The translations under genes were made by a program, and so were the position numbers. This document shows positions 1 to 7,612 of a stretch of DNA of 64,000 bases, one piece after another (position 1 is the stretch's first letter; each line of letters opens with the position of its first letter). The DNA is from Flavivirga amylovorans (GTDB taxonomy: Bacteria > Bacteroidota > Bacteroidia > Flavobacteriales > Flavobacteriaceae), in the NCBI RefSeq assembly GCF_030540875.1, contig NZ_JAUOEM010000004.1, positions 445,533 to 509,532 on the forward strand, in the 5' to 3' direction. Under the pieces are notes generated by a model that ran no database searches, had not been told where the DNA came from, and was given only the letters and a program-made list of their open reading frames with translations.

Positions 1-235
1 CAGCAGCATCTACGGCTCCTTCAACAGCTTCAGTAGCACTTTCTACAGCAGAATCGGCAGCATCTCCAGCGGCGTCAGCAGCAGCTTCAACAGCGTCTCC
101 TGCAGCTTCAGCAGCTTCTTCTGCAGCATCGGCAGCAGCTTCTACAGCATCTTCAGCTTTTTTAGTATCTCTACATGAAGTAAAAGATAAACTTAGTACA
201 AGTAATAGAGCGGTACTTAATAATAATTTTTTCAT
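1..235 (-). CDS. Ala/Glu/Asp-rich lipoprotein, partial (3' end off window)
   Basis: An open frame reads from ATG at 235 leftwards to the window edge with no stop, giving about 78 residues. It starts MKKLLLSTALLLVLSLSFTSC, a clear lipoprotein signal with the lipobox Cys at residue 21. After that it is almost entirely Ala, Glu, Asp and Gly in short repeats of the type AADAA/EAAEAA, which should form a long charged amphipathic helix. It lies 145 bases downstream of waaA on the same strand. I recognise no family; low-complexity Ala-rich envelope lipoproteins of this kind are common in Flavobacteria. Its full length is unknown because it is cut. Confidence 0.75.
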   Translation of the reverse strand, partial: MKKLLLSTALLLVLSLSFTSCRDTKKAEDAVEAAADAAEEAAEAAGDAVEAAADAAGDAADSAVESATEAVEGAVDAA

Positions 236-380
236 TGTTCTTTGTTTTAGTGTTAATTATTTGAGTATTAAAATACTGATTACTAATCAAGTATTAAAAT
301 GTTAGTTACGAATTTAGTAACTTTTAGTATATTCTAAGAATTTTATGTTAATTTTTTTAACAATTATTCTACGAAATACA
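236..380. other. Intergenic gap with short direct repeat
   Basis: This gap between waaA and the lipoprotein gene (both minus strand) is very AT-rich. It holds an 11-base direct repeat AGTATTAAAAT at 264-274 and 290-300, with the small palindrome TGATTACTAATCA between the copies. It probably contains the lipoprotein promoter. No clear -7 box was identified. Confidence 0.4.
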
Positions 381-1661
381 TTATATACGCAGATAGTCTA
401 TAATTTGGATGACGGCACCTTTGTTTTTTTGGATATAATCACTATTATTTTTCCCACAAGACAATCGTTTTACCTTGTTTAGAATCAATTCGTCTAGAAC
501 GCTATTAAATTCTTGTTGGTTGGAAATAGAAAACATGCCATTAATAGTTATCATGGCTTTGGCTTCTGGAAACTTTTCATGATTAGGGCCTATAATAATA
601 GGAACTCCAAACACAGCCGGTTCTAAAGTATTGTGTAATCCAGTATGTCCCATAGCTCCACCCACATAGGCAATATTTGCATAACTGTAAACCTTAGTGA
701 GTATTCCAATAGTGTCTATTATAAAAACTTGGGCATTAATTAACTGTTTATCATTCTTTTTAGAATGCAATACCGATTTAGTATTTAACTTTTCTTGGAT
801 GTTATTTATTTGTGAAGCTTTAATGTTATGAGGAGCAATAATAAATTTTACGTTTTTATGCTTACAGGAATTAATATAATTAATCAATACGTTTTCATCG
901 TCAGGCCATGTACTGCCTGCAACTATACATAATTTATTGTCTTTAAAAGTTTCAAGAAAAGGTAAATTGTTATTTAATTCCAATTGACTAGATACACGAT
1001 CAAAACGGGTATCTCCACTAACAGTAACTTTATTATAGTTTATTGATTCAAGTAATGCTTTTGAAGTATCATTTTGAGTGAAAATATGCTCGAAAGTAAA
1101 TAAGGCACGTCTCAATTCTGCACCATAGAATTTAAAGTAGGTTTGGTTTTTTCTAAAAGCAGCCGAAATTAAAATAGCACGAAATTTTTTTCTTTTTAGT
1201 TCATTTAATAAATTAGGCCAAATATCGTATTTAACAAAGATGCTGAGTTCAGGATTAACAAGGTTTACAAAACGTTTTGCTTGTTTTTTGCTATCTAAAG
1301 GTAAATAAATAACAACATCTGCAATGGGCGAGTTTTTACGAATCTCATAACCAGAAGGAGAAAAAAAGCTAAGTACGATTTTATGATGTTTATAGAGTTT
1401 TCTTAGCTCCTTAAATACAGGAAGACCTTGTTCGTATTCGCCTAAAGACGCACAATGAAACCATAAAGTTTTATCATTAGGCTTTAAATGACTTTCAAGA
1501 GTCTTAAAAGTATTTTGACGACCAACAACCCCCTTTTTAATTTTTTCATTAAATAAGGAAGCACATTTTAATCCGAAATGTGCTATATCAATACCTATGT
1601 TGTAAATAAAACCCAATGCTTTTCTTTGGTGTAAAAATACATTTCTTTGAAACAAATTCAT
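381..1661 (-). CDS. waaA: 3-deoxy-D-manno-octulosonic acid (Kdo) transferase
   Basis: Transfers Kdo from CMP-Kdo to lipid A precursor at the inner face of the cytoplasmic membrane, an essential step of LPS core synthesis (GT30). The 426-residue product has the N-terminal ASLGEYEQG segment carrying the catalytic Glu, the central SAAFRKNQTYF and ITAGSTWPDDE-like nucleotide-sugar region (seen as VAGSTWPDDE), and the C-terminal GGAMGHTGLHNTLEPA-type loop. The length is normal. The first 16 residues precede the usual hydrophobic anchor start (GFIYNIGIDIAHF), so the true start may be the TTG at about residue 17. It is divergent from the DegT aminotransferase gene; this neighbourhood is typical of Flavobacteriaceae. 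Confidence 0.93.
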   Translation of the reverse strand: MNLFQRNVFLHQRKALGFIYNIGIDIAHFGLKCASLFNEKIKKGVVGRQNTFKTLESHLKPNDKTLWFHCASLGEYEQGLPVFKELRKLYKHHKIVLSFFSPSGYEIRKNSPIADVVIYLPLDSKKQAKRFVNLVNPELSIFVKYDIWPNLLNELKRKKFRAILISAAFRKNQTYFKFYGAELRRALFTFEHIFTQNDTSKALLESINYNKVTVSGDTRFDRVSSQLELNNNLPFLETFKDNKLCIVAGSTWPDDENVLINYINSCKHKNVKFIIAPHNIKASQINNIQEKLNTKSVLHSKKNDKQLINAQVFIIDTIGILTKVYSYANIAYVGGAMGHTGLHNTLEPAVFGVPIIIGPNHEKFPEAKAMITINGMFSISNQQEFNSVLDELILNKVKRLSCGKNNSDYIQKNKGAVIQIIDYLRI

Positions 1662-1744
1662 TGGTTAACGTGAAGGAATTTTGTAATTTCGTAGACTGTT
1701 AGCCCACAATGGGTATTCATTAAAATTAGTCTTAATTTTTTTAG

Positions 1745-2902
1745 ATGAAGAAAATTCAAATGGTTGACCTTAAAGGTCAGTATAATGGCATAAAAGATGT
1801 TGTTAATCCTTCTATTCAGGAAGTTATAGAAAACACCTCATTTATAAACGGTCCTAAGGTTCATGAGTTTCAAAAGAATTTAGAGCAATATTTAGGAGTT
1901 AAGCATGTTATTCCTTGTGCAAATGGTACAGATGCGTTGCAAATAGCCATGATGGGATTGGGTTTAAAGCCCGGAGATGAGGTTATTACTGCCGATTTTA
2001 CTTTTGCAGCAACTGTAGAGGTGATTGCTCTATTACAACTAACACCTGTTTTAGTAGATGTTAACGAAGATGATTTTAATATAAATATTGAGGCTATAAA
2101 AAAAGCCATTACACCTAAAACAAAAGCCATAGTTCCTGTACATTTATTTGGTCAATGCGCTAATATGGAAGCGATCATGCAGATTGCAGAGGAACATAAT
2201 TTATTTGTAATAGAAGATAATGCACAAGCTATTGGTGCATCTTACAAATATAAAGATGGTAATAACGTTAAAGCAGGAGCTATTGGACATGTAGCTTCTA
2301 CGTCCTTTTTTCCATCTAAAAACTTAGGTTGTTATGGAGATGGTGGGGCCATTTTTACAAATAACGACGATTTAGCACATACCATTCGAGGTATAGTAAA
2401 CCATGGCATGTACGAACGTTACCACCATGATGTTGTAGGAGTGAATTCGCGTTTAGATAGTATTCAGGCAGCGGTTTTAGATGCAAAATTACCACATTTA
2501 GATACATATAATAAAGCACGGCAAAATGCTGCTAAGAAATACAATAAAGCATTTGAAGGACACGATCATGTTATTATTCCAAAAATTGCAAGGGTCTGTT
2601 CCGAGATTTGCGACACTTCTTGTGATTGTCATGTCTTTCATCAATACACACTAAGAATAAAAGGTGTCGATAGAGATGCATTGGCAAAGCATTTGAATGA
2701 ACAGAACATTCCTTGTGGGGTGTATTATCCAATACCGCTTCATAATCAAAAAGCATATAGAGATGAAAGATATAATGAAGATGATTTTAAAGTAACAAAT
2801 CAATTAGTTAAAGAAGTGATTTCGTTACCAATGCATACCGAATTAGACGACGAACAAATAGAATATATTACATCAACAATTATTAAATTTATAAATGGAT
2901 AA
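1745..2902 (+). CDS. DegT/DnrJ/EryC1/StrS-family sugar aminotransferase
   Basis: A PLP-dependent aminotransferase that installs an amino group on a nucleotide-linked keto-sugar, used for LPS or exopolysaccharide sugars in the cytoplasm. It has 385 residues, the normal length. Visible motifs are the N-terminal MVDLKGQY, the ANGTDAL cofactor-phosphate loop, the VIEDNAQAIGA Asp segment, and the Schiff-base Lys in FFPSKNLGCYGDGG. Near residues 284-296 there is a Cys cluster (C-x3-C-x3-C-x-C before HVFHQYT) where most relatives have none. It overlaps galE by 8 bases, so the two are co-translated. The exact sugar substrate cannot be read from the sequence. Confidence 0.9.
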   Translation: MKKIQMVDLKGQYNGIKDVVNPSIQEVIENTSFINGPKVHEFQKNLEQYLGVKHVIPCANGTDALQIAMMGLGLKPGDEVITADFTFAATVEVIALLQLTPVLVDVNEDDFNINIEAIKKAITPKTKAIVPVHLFGQCANMEAIMQIAEEHNLFVIEDNAQAIGASYKYKDGNNVKAGAIGHVASTSFFPSKNLGCYGDGGAIFTNNDDLAHTIRGIVNHGMYERYHHDVVGVNSRLDSIQAAVLDAKLPHLDTYNKARQNAAKKYNKAFEGHDHVIIPKIARVCSEICDTSCDCHVFHQYTLRIKGVDRDALAKHLNEQNIPCGVYYPIPLHNQKAYRDERYNEDDFKVTNQLVKEVISLPMHTELDDEQIEYITSTIIKFING

Positions 2903-3917
2903 AATATTAGTTACTGGCGGATTAGGATTCATAGGATCGCACACTGTTGTAGAATTACAAAGCGAAGGCTACGACGTTGTAATAATTGATGATTTGTCAA
3001 ACTCTTCAGAAAAGGTACTAGATGGCATAACTGCAATAACTGGTGAAACTCCCATTTTTGAAAAATTAGACCTTAAAGAAAAAGAGAAAGTAGAACATTT
3101 TTTTAAGAAGCATAATGATATAAAAGGTGTGATTCATTTTGCAGCGAGTAAAGCTGTAGGTGAGAGTGTAAAAGAACCATTATTATATTATGAAAATAAT
3201 ATTAGCACTTTAGTTTACTTACTTAAAGAGTTACAAAAACTACCATCTGCTGGATTTATTTTTAGTTCGTCTTGTACGGTTTATGGACAGGCAGATGAGC
3301 TACCAATAACAGAAAATGCCCCTGTAAAACAAGCGGAATCGCCTTATGGGAATACAAAGCAAATTGGAGAAGAAATAATTAATGATACTTGCAAAGTATC
3401 ACCAAATTTAAAAGCGATTGCCTTACGTTATTTTAATCCAGTAGGGGCACATGAATCTGTAAATATTGGTGAGTTACCAATTGGTGTGCCTCAAAATTTG
3501 GTGCCTTTTATTACACAAACAGCTATAGGTATCCGTAAGGAGCTATCTGTTTTTGGAGATGATTATCCAACTCCAGATGGTACCTGTATTCGAGATTATA
3601 TTCATGTAGTAGATTTGGCAAAAGCACATGTAATTGCGTTAGGTCGTTTACTTAAAAACAAGAATAAATCTAATTATGAAACGTTTAATCTAGGAACAGG
3701 AAAAGGTAGCTCGGTATTAGAAGTTGTTCAATCTTTCGAACGTGTTTCTGGAGTAAAATTAAACTATAAAATTGTCGATAGAAGAGAAGGTGATATCATC
3801 TCTGCTTATGCAGATACTAATAAGGCTAATGATGAATTAGGATGGAAAACCGAATTGTCTTTAGATGATGCTATGCGCTCTGCTTGGCAGTGGGAAAAAA
3901 AGGTAAGAGGGAATTAA
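2895..3917 (+). CDS. galE: UDP-glucose 4-epimerase
   Basis: Interconverts UDP-glucose and UDP-galactose with tightly bound NAD, feeding envelope polysaccharide synthesis. The 340-residue product has the N-terminal Rossmann motif GGLGFIGSHT, the catalytic SSSCTVYG and YGNTK (Tyr-x3-Lys) segments, ALRYFNPVGAH, and CIRDYIHVVDLA, all diagnostic of GalE in the extended SDR family. Its start overlaps the end of the aminotransferase gene (ATGGATAA), indicating one operon. Its stop overlaps by a few bases that of the convergent kinase gene. Confidence 0.95.
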   Translation: MDKILVTGGLGFIGSHTVVELQSEGYDVVIIDDLSNSSEKVLDGITAITGETPIFEKLDLKEKEKVEHFFKKHNDIKGVIHFAASKAVGESVKEPLLYYENNISTLVYLLKELQKLPSAGFIFSSSCTVYGQADELPITENAPVKQAESPYGNTKQIGEEIINDTCKVSPNLKAIALRYFNPVGAHESVNIGELPIGVPQNLVPFITQTAIGIRKELSVFGDDYPTPDGTCIRDYIHVVDLAKAHVIALGRLLKNKNKSNYETFNLGTGKGSSVLEVVQSFERVSGVKLNYKIVDRREGDIISAYADTNKANDELGWKTELSLDDAMRSAWQWEKKVRGN

Positions 3918-5038
3918 AAATCTGTTTCAATTTTCGATATCGATAACTGAATAGGGATTATAATTGAGGTGACAACCTTGTTATTTTTATTGAACATTTT
4001 GAATTCATAGTGTTCTTCGTAAAGTGTTTGCAACCTGTCTTTAATATTGGATAATCCATGTCCTTTTTTTAATAAATCGGATAGACTCTCATCTAGTTTT
4101 TTACCGTTGTTTTCTATTATAATATGTAAAACGTCAAGTTTTATATAAATGTTAACAAATATGTCTAATGTAATATGTTGTTTGCTGTAACCATGCTTAA
4201 TAGCATTCTCTATTATAGGCTGGATTAACATATTAGGAATTAAAATGTTATCTAAGCCTTTTTCAATGTTCATGTGAAAATTCAAGTTGTCAGAAAACCT
4301 CATTTCATTAATATGAATGTATTTTTTGAGAATAAACAACTCCTCCTGAAATTCAATAAGATTCTGATCTTTTTTTTCTAAAACATTTCTTAATAAATCA
4401 CTTAAGCTTATAACCATATCTTTAGATTTTGAAGAGTCGATATCCATTAATGAATAGACACTGTTTAAAGTATTGAAAAGGAAATGAGGATGAACTTGAG
4501 ATTGTAAAAACTTTAATTTTGTATCAGAAAGTTGAGCCTGTAAACGCGCTGTTTGAACTTTGTTTTCTTGAATTTTTTTAAAATAAAAGTATATGTATAT
4601 AATACCTAAAATAAGAAAATATAGTGTATAATAATACTTAATATGAAAAATATATCTAGAAATATAAAAGTCTGTAAACTGGAGAGACTCAAAACTTCTT
4701 TCTTTTATTATTTCTGGAATATGGTAAATGGTCCATGTAAACTGGGGTAGCGTAATTGGGATTGTTAAATGGAATATAACAACAATCCAAAGTGAGGTTT
4801 TTCTTTTTATAAAAAAGTTAACAATGATAGATACAATAACCATGTAGATAATTACGCCTGTAAACTCGGCTAACTTGCCAAATATCTCTGCGCCTTGTAG
4901 ATCATAATTTAATTTGAGGACTCCTTTTTTTGTAATAAACGAGCGTTGAAATATGTCATATAAATTTAGGGTTAACTGAACTATTATTATAATTAAAATT
5001 AGTTTTAAATCGATATATTTTTTTAAAATGTTTATCAT
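3914..5038 (-). CDS. LytS/YehU-type sensor histidine kinase (copy 1)
   Basis: A 374-residue membrane kinase expected to phosphorylate a LytTR regulator. Four hydrophobic segments occupy about residues 12-145, followed by a short coiled coil (KKIQENKVQTARLQAQL). The His_kinase domain (PF06580 type) follows, with the phospho-acceptor His in QSQVHPHFLFNTLN and the N-box PNMLIQPIIENAIKHGY. The G-box GHGLSNIKDRL lies near the C-terminus. No classic periplasmic sensor domain is present, so the signal is probably sensed within the membrane. It is closely similar to the next gene and lies in the same cluster as the LytTR regulator. Confidence 0.9.
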   Translation of the reverse strand: MINILKKYIDLKLILIIIIVQLTLNLYDIFQRSFITKKGVLKLNYDLQGAEIFGKLAEFTGVIIYMVIVSIIVNFFIKRKTSLWIVVIFHLTIPITLPQFTWTIYHIPEIIKERSFESLQFTDFYISRYIFHIKYYYTLYFLILGIIYIYFYFKKIQENKVQTARLQAQLSDTKLKFLQSQVHPHFLFNTLNSVYSLMDIDSSKSKDMVISLSDLLRNVLEKKDQNLIEFQEELFILKKYIHINEMRFSDNLNFHMNIEKGLDNILIPNMLIQPIIENAIKHGYSKQHITLDIFVNIYIKLDVLHIIIENNGKKLDESLSDLLKKGHGLSNIKDRLQTLYEEHYEFKMFNKNNKVVTSIIIPIQLSISKIETDF

Positions 5039-5173
5039 GATTTAAAACGGTTAGATTATAATATAAATGAACACCATATAAATAGAATTACTTAAATATA
5101 TACGCTATAAAAATATGAGAGAATTAAATTTAATTTGAATAAACTGGCTTGCACAATATTTACAAAAAGAGAG

Positions 5174-6289
5174 TTAAAACCCTTTTTCAATTTGAGATAT
5201 AGACAATTTAATCGGTATGTTTACTTCGGTAATTACACTATTTGATTTGTTATAAATTTTTAACTTATAATCATTACTATAAAGAGAATCTAGTCTTTCC
5301 TTTATATTGTTAAGACCAGTTCCTTTTTTTAAGAGAACAGAAAGTTTATCTTTCAATTCTTTACCATTATTTTTAATCTTTACTATAAGCTTATCATTCT
5401 TTTTAAAAATGTTTATAGCTATATCGAGTGATAAATGTTCTTTATCATAACCATGCTTTGTAGAGTTTTCTACAATAGGCTGTAATAACATATTAGGCAC
5501 CAAAATATTTTCTAAGCCCTCTTCAATATTGAGGTGAATGTTTAATTGATCGGAGAAACGAGCTTTTTTAATATGTATGTACTTTTTTAGTATTTCTAGT
5601 TCTTCTTGTAATTCAATTAAGTTTTGATCTTTCTTCTCTAAAACATTTCTTAGTAAATCACTTAAATCTACTACCATACTCTTAGATTTTGAAATGTTTA
5701 TATCCATTAACGAATGGATGCCGTTCAATGTATTGAATAAAAAGTGTGGATGCATTTGAGATTGTAAAAACTTTAGATGCGTTTTTGAAAGTTGATCTTG
5801 TAGTTTAATGGTTTGTATTTTGCTTTCTTGGACTTTTTGAAAATAGTAATACATGTAAATCATAGTTACTAAGGACATATAAATTAAGAAATGTAAATCT
5901 ATAAGTCTTATATAAGATGTAAATAAACTGGCAATCGAATTTTCTGCCATTGGCCACGGACTTTTAAGTTGCTCTATAATCTGTGATAAACCAATTGTAA
6001 AAGCACCAATAAAGAATGAGAAAAATAAATGTATAGATATAATATAAACCAGTTTTGTTTTCTTTTGCATCAAAAGCTTGGTTGTAAAAGCTATAAAAAT
6101 CATAAAAATGACAATAAGTGCCCAATCTAATAAGTTTGCAAAAATGAATTCACTCCAATTTACATCTCTTTTAGTATATATTCTTAAATAAGCATTTTTG
6201 GAAGCATAAATAATCACAAATATGAGATAGAACAAGGATAAAATACCTATAAGTTTATAATCGAAGTATGCTTTAATCCTTTTTATCAT
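5174..6289 (-). CDS. LytS/YehU-type sensor histidine kinase (copy 2)
   Basis: A 371-residue paralogue of the adjacent kinase with the same plan: four transmembrane segments in about residues 12-145, a linker coiled coil, and a His_kinase domain. The phospho-acceptor His lies in QSQMHPHFLFNTLN, the N-box is PNMLLQPIVENSTKHGY and the G-box is GTGLNNIKERL. It is 3 bases downstream of the LytTR regulator gene, so these two are translationally linked. The first kinase gene follows after a 134-base gap. The sensory N-terminal halves differ more between the copies than the kinase halves, which suggests different inputs to one regulator. Confidence 0.9.
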   Translation of the reverse strand: MIKRIKAYFDYKLIGILSLFYLIFVIIYASKNAYLRIYTKRDVNWSEFIFANLLDWALIVIFMIFIAFTTKLLMQKKTKLVYIISIHLFFSFFIGAFTIGLSQIIEQLKSPWPMAENSIASLFTSYIRLIDLHFLIYMSLVTMIYMYYYFQKVQESKIQTIKLQDQLSKTHLKFLQSQMHPHFLFNTLNGIHSLMDINISKSKSMVVDLSDLLRNVLEKKDQNLIELQEELEILKKYIHIKKARFSDQLNIHLNIEEGLENILVPNMLLQPIVENSTKHGYDKEHLSLDIAINIFKKNDKLIVKIKNNGKELKDKLSVLLKKGTGLNNIKERLDSLYSNDYKLKIYNKSNSVITEVNIPIKLSISQIEKGF

Positions 6290-6292
6290 ATA

Positions 6293-7075
6293 TTAAATCC
6301 CCATTTTTTTCTGAAACTCTTTTTTATAAGTCTTACTAATTCTAAATAACTTTTCATCTTGCATTTTTACATCAATCTCACCATAATTAGAGTATAATAC
6401 TTCTGAAATAAAAGAGGTGTTTATGATGGTAGATCTGTGAATTCTGGCAAAATTATAAGGCTTTAATTGATCTAATAAAGAGTTTAGTGATTCTCTTAAA
6501 AGAAATTTTTTTTGTTCCGTGAAAATCTCTGCATAATACCCAGAAGCTTGAATATATTTAATGTTGTCTTTTTCAATAAAAGAAATTTTACCATTTGCTC
6601 TTATAGCTAGTTTGGTTTTCTTGGTTTCTGGGAAATCTTCGTTAGGATTTTCAATATAACGAAGTAAATCACTTATTTTTTTATTTAATATATTCGATTT
6701 ATTAGAAGAAAGTAGCTCAATCACCTTATTAGTAGATTGAAAAAAGCGTTCATCTTTAAAAGGTTTTAATAAATAATCAAAAGCAAAAAAGTCAAAAGCT
6801 TTAAGAGCAAATTCATCAAAAGCAGTGATGAAAATAATTAAGGGTCTAGTTAAAGGGTCTATTTGTTTTAACACGTCAAACCCTGTCATATCAGTTATTT
6901 GAATGTCAAGAAATATTAAGTCAGGTTTTTTGTTAGATATAGCATTTATAGCTTCTTTACCAGAACTACACTCTTCAAGGACTTCAATTTCTTTTATATC
7001 ATTTAACAAATTTGAGATTCTTTTTCTTGCTAAACTTTCATCATCAATAATTAAAGCTTTTATGAGATTTCTCAT
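6293..7075 (-). CDS. LytTR-family DNA-binding response regulator
   Basis: A two-component output protein of 260 residues. The receiver domain (about 5-125) has the acidic pair IIDDE, the phospho-acceptor Asp in LIFLDIQITD, the Thr in ITAFDEFAL and the Lys in YLLKPF. The C-terminal LytTR domain (about 160-258) has the typical IKYIQASGYYAEIF and FARIHRSTIINTSFI segments. It is the first gene of a three-gene unit with the two kinases. It diverges from the susC1 gene across a 537-base gap that holds operator-like inverted repeats, so susC1 is a plausible target, but this is inference. Confidence 0.93.
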   Translation of the reverse strand: MRNLIKALIIDDESLARKRISNLLNDIKEIEVLEECSSGKEAINAISNKKPDLIFLDIQITDMTGFDVLKQIDPLTRPLIIFITAFDEFALKAFDFFAFDYLLKPFKDERFFQSTNKVIELLSSNKSNILNKKISDLLRYIENPNEDFPETKKTKLAIRANGKISFIEKDNIKYIQASGYYAEIFTEQKKFLLRESLNSLLDQLKPYNFARIHRSTIINTSFISEVLYSNYGEIDVKMQDEKLFRISKTYKKEFQKKMGI

Positions 7076-7342
7076 GGATATATTTAATTTGGTATACTAA
7101 AACTAATACAAAAAAACGACTTAAAGCTGTATATAGATGATGTTCACTGCACGAAATGATAATTTCAAATCATAATAAATTTATTACAATTCAATAAAAA
7201 GGATGTTTAAATCAATTTTTTATAGTTTCATAATTCTAAGGCTTCCTTCCGTGCGTAAATGCGAAATATCCATTCAATGGTTTAATTTAATGATTTTTAA
7301 GTAATTATATATTGTTGCGAATGGTTGATTAAGAAGGGTGAA

Positions 7343-7410
7343 TTTGATTTGTAATCATTTACCGTCAAAACTAATCGTTTGAATTCAAAATACAATTACT
7401 TCAAATCAAA
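7343..7410. promoter_or_regulatory. Operator-like inverted repeat cluster upstream of susC1
   Basis: TTTGATTTG at 7343-7351 is mirrored exactly by CAAATCAAA at 7402-7410. A perfect 12-base palindrome, TTTGAATTCAAA, sits between them at 7378-7389. These three TTTGA-type half-sites are spaced as expected for a dimeric regulator acting just upstream of the susC1 leader. Which protein binds is unknown; the neighbouring LytTR regulator is one candidate. Confidence 0.35.
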
Positions 7411-7440
7411 GTTTAGTAAATAACACTATTAAAGTTCTTC

Positions 7441-7600
7441 TTTTACTACTGCAATTGTAAAGGTAAGGCAGTTAAAGAGCTTTACAAAAAACTAGAGTTA
7501 CACTAAACTTTGGTTCCATTTATGTAATTTTTTTGAATTAGTCTTTAAAAAAATAATCTTTTCTGCCTTCCTTTCTTACAATCTGCATTGACTAACTCAT
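7441..7600 (+). promoter_or_regulatory. Conserved susC leader, copy 1 (candidate structured RNA)
   Basis: This leader ends 12 bases before the susC1 start and matches the leader of susC2 (15583-15750) in block order and sequence. Arm A (7449-7471, CTGCAATTG...AAGGCAG) is complementary, with a few bulges, to arm B (7563-7587, CTGCCTTCC...CTGCA). Arm C (7533-7543, TTGAATTAGTC) is complementary to arm C' (7590-7600, GACTAACTCA). C lies between A and B, and C' lies after B, so the two pairings cross. They must form a pseudoknot or be mutually exclusive. No family name is recognised. Confidence 0.6.
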
Positions 7601-7612
7601 AAAATAAATAAA

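Larger units (their letters stand above)
7076..7612. other. Long regulatory gap between LytTR regulator and susC1
   Basis: This is a 537-base gap between divergent genes. It holds an inverted repeat TTTGATTTG (7343-7351) / CAAATCAAA (7402-7410) around the palindrome TTTGAATTCAAA (7378-7389), and then the leader element at 7441-7600, each listed separately. The rest (7076-7340) is AT-rich with no gene that I can support. Confidence 0.6.
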
